A DNA stretch of 64,000 bases, taken from contig NZ_JACRAH010000064.1 in NCBI RefSeq assembly GCF_016234775.1, positions 1-64,000 of the forward strand, read 5' to 3'. The translations under genes and the position numbers were made by a program. Every line of letters starts with the position of its first letter. The stretch's first letter is position 1. The notes beneath the pieces are model-generated. The model was not told the origin of the DNA. It saw only the letters and a list, made by a program, of their open reading frames with translations, and searched no databases. The DNA comes from Aquabacterium sp. (GTDB taxonomy: Bacteria > Pseudomonadota > Gammaproteobacteria > Burkholderiales > Burkholderiaceae_C). This document shows positions 63,184-64,000 of this stretch, piece after piece.

Positions 63184-64000
63184 ATGACTGTTGGTTCACA
63201 CCGCGCGCTGGCCCTGACAGCTCGCGTCTGCTTTCTGGAGTCCCTGGCCAAAGGCGTTGGTGCTTTGGTGCTGGGCTCTCTTGAGGGCGCCAAGGTGCTG
63301 GCCAGTCAGTCGGCGGAGCCTGCATTGAGGTTGCGCCGCCAGGATCTGGTCCTGGATCTGCCTCGCGCCATCTCGGCATGGCAGGGTGACATCGACAAGC
63401 GCATTCATGATGCTTTGCGCGAATTGCGCACAGGCCGCACGGTCAGCGCCCGAGCGCCCGATGCCGGCTCGCTGAAAGTCGACATCCCCCTGAGCCTGGT
63501 GGATGACTGCGACATGGACCGCGAGCTGACGGCATCCCGCTTGTCTCAGGCCGTGTCGGATCTGACCGGCCAGGAATACACCGACCTCAACGCCCGCCTG
63601 CAAGCTGTAGGTGGCCAGGTGGACACCAGCAGTAGCCAGGTCGATGTGCTGGGGCCTGCCTGGATGGCCAAATGCGTGCTGGAGGGGTGGCTGACGTCGG
63701 GCATGACGATCGCACACTGGGCCACCTTGCAGACGGTGCTCCAGAACGAGGTGTCGCATTGGGCGCAGGAGGCGTATCACCATGCCAACCGTGTCCTGCT
63801 GGACCATGGTGTGAGGCCGGAGATCGATCTTCGGCCCTTCATCAGGCGCAGCCGGGATAGCGGTGTGGCGGGGCAAGCCAGGGTGACCATGCCTGGCGGT
63901 CTGGGCGGCCCCATGAGCGGCATCTCTGCTGCTGGGGCAGGGGGCGGGGCAGGCTTACGCCTGGATCCCAATGGCAACAGCGGGCTGCAGCCGCTTGGGC
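63184..64000 (+). CDS. DUF1631-like protein, N-terminal part
   Basis: A reading frame opens at the ATG 63184 and stays open to the window edge, giving 272 residues without a stop. No signal peptide or membrane segment is seen. The segment LSLVDDCDMDRELTASRLSQAV, preceded by a region with QGDIDKRIHDALRELRTG, resembles the DUF1631 family found in Beta- and Gammaproteobacteria. Those proteins are about 700 residues or longer, so most of the gene lies beyond the window. The function of the family is unknown. The end of the visible part is rich in Gly and Ala. Confidence 0.65.
   Translation, partial: MTVGSHRALALTARVCFLESLAKGVGALVLGSLEGAKVLASQSAEPALRLRRQDLVLDLPRAISAWQGDIDKRIHDALRELRTGRTVSARAPDAGSLKVDIPLSLVDDCDMDRELTASRLSQAVSDLTGQEYTDLNARLQAVGGQVDTSSSQVDVLGPAWMAKCVLEGWLTSGMTIAHWATLQTVLQNEVSHWAQEAYHHANRVLLDHGVRPEIDLRPFIRRSRDSGVAGQARVTMPGGLGGPMSGISAAGAGGGAGLRLDPNGNSGLQPLG

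Overview
The window is one contiguous stretch of a GC-rich chromosome from a betaproteobacterium of the order Burkholderiales. It most resembles the Rubrivivax/Leptothrix/Ideonella/Aquabacterium group. This rests on the 5S rRNA tail, an azlCD-pgk-pyk-fba-purC-purE-purK-tsaC gene set, System II cytochrome c maturation (ResB/CcsA) beside a c4 cytochrome, a PEP-CTERM protein, PF10118 hydrolases and a DUF1631-like protein at the right edge. I saw no phage, insertion sequence, CRISPR array or tRNA gene, so this looks like core chromosome with accessory cassettes inserted.

Layout. 1-2.6 kb: 5S rRNA end with terminator, smg, a lipoprotein, and azlCD (branched-chain amino acid export). 2.7-17.9 kb: the glycolysis/purine backbone pgk, pyk, fba, purC. 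It is interrupted by a minus-strand cassette (three tandem PF10118 predicted metal-dependent hydrolases, an AraC regulator and an alpha/beta hydrolase) and by a plus-strand group (secreted lipase, glutathione S-transferase, and an RsbQ-type hydrolase overlapping a PAS hybrid histidine kinase). 18-28 kb: PEP-CTERM protein, engB, cytochrome c4, resB, ccsA, two tandem Crp/Fnr regulators and a large secreted diheme cytochrome. Matching palindromes precede the second regulator and the cytochrome. 28-32 kb: a small conserved protein, a Nit-type amidohydrolase and glcEF. 32-40 kb: a minus-strand type IV pilus operon pilE-fimT-pilV-pilW-pilX-pilY1, followed by a TonB-like gene. 40-44 kb: a sulfurtransferase, an epoxide-hydrolase-like protein, a secreted homologue of PET-hydrolase/cutinase enzymes and cnoX. 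44-54 kb: purE-purK-tsaC, an SGNH-like lipoprotein with altered catalytic blocks, dacB, tsaB-rimI-udg and a CorA-type transporter. 54-64 kb: hemB, a probable small RNA, hemJ, a VanZ-like membrane protein, a ferredoxin-like protein, an alpha/beta hydrolase, a DacC-like protein with altered active-site motifs, a DUF493 protein, yajC-secD-secF and the start of a DUF1631-like gene.

How it fits together. ResB and CcsA would attach haem to the c4 and diheme cytochromes encoded on either side of them. The two Crp/Fnr proteins probably control this region through TGTCG-N6-TGACA sites. HemB and HemJ act at early and late steps of haem synthesis, and an sRNA with an anti-Shine-Dalgarno loop lies between them. 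The most novel-looking signals are the duplicated regulator/operator unit, the sRNA, the RsbQ-hybrid-kinase pair, the divergent polyesterase homologue, and the two likely degenerate enzymes (SGNH-like and DacC-like). All functional statements are read from sequence and family knowledge; no searches were run.
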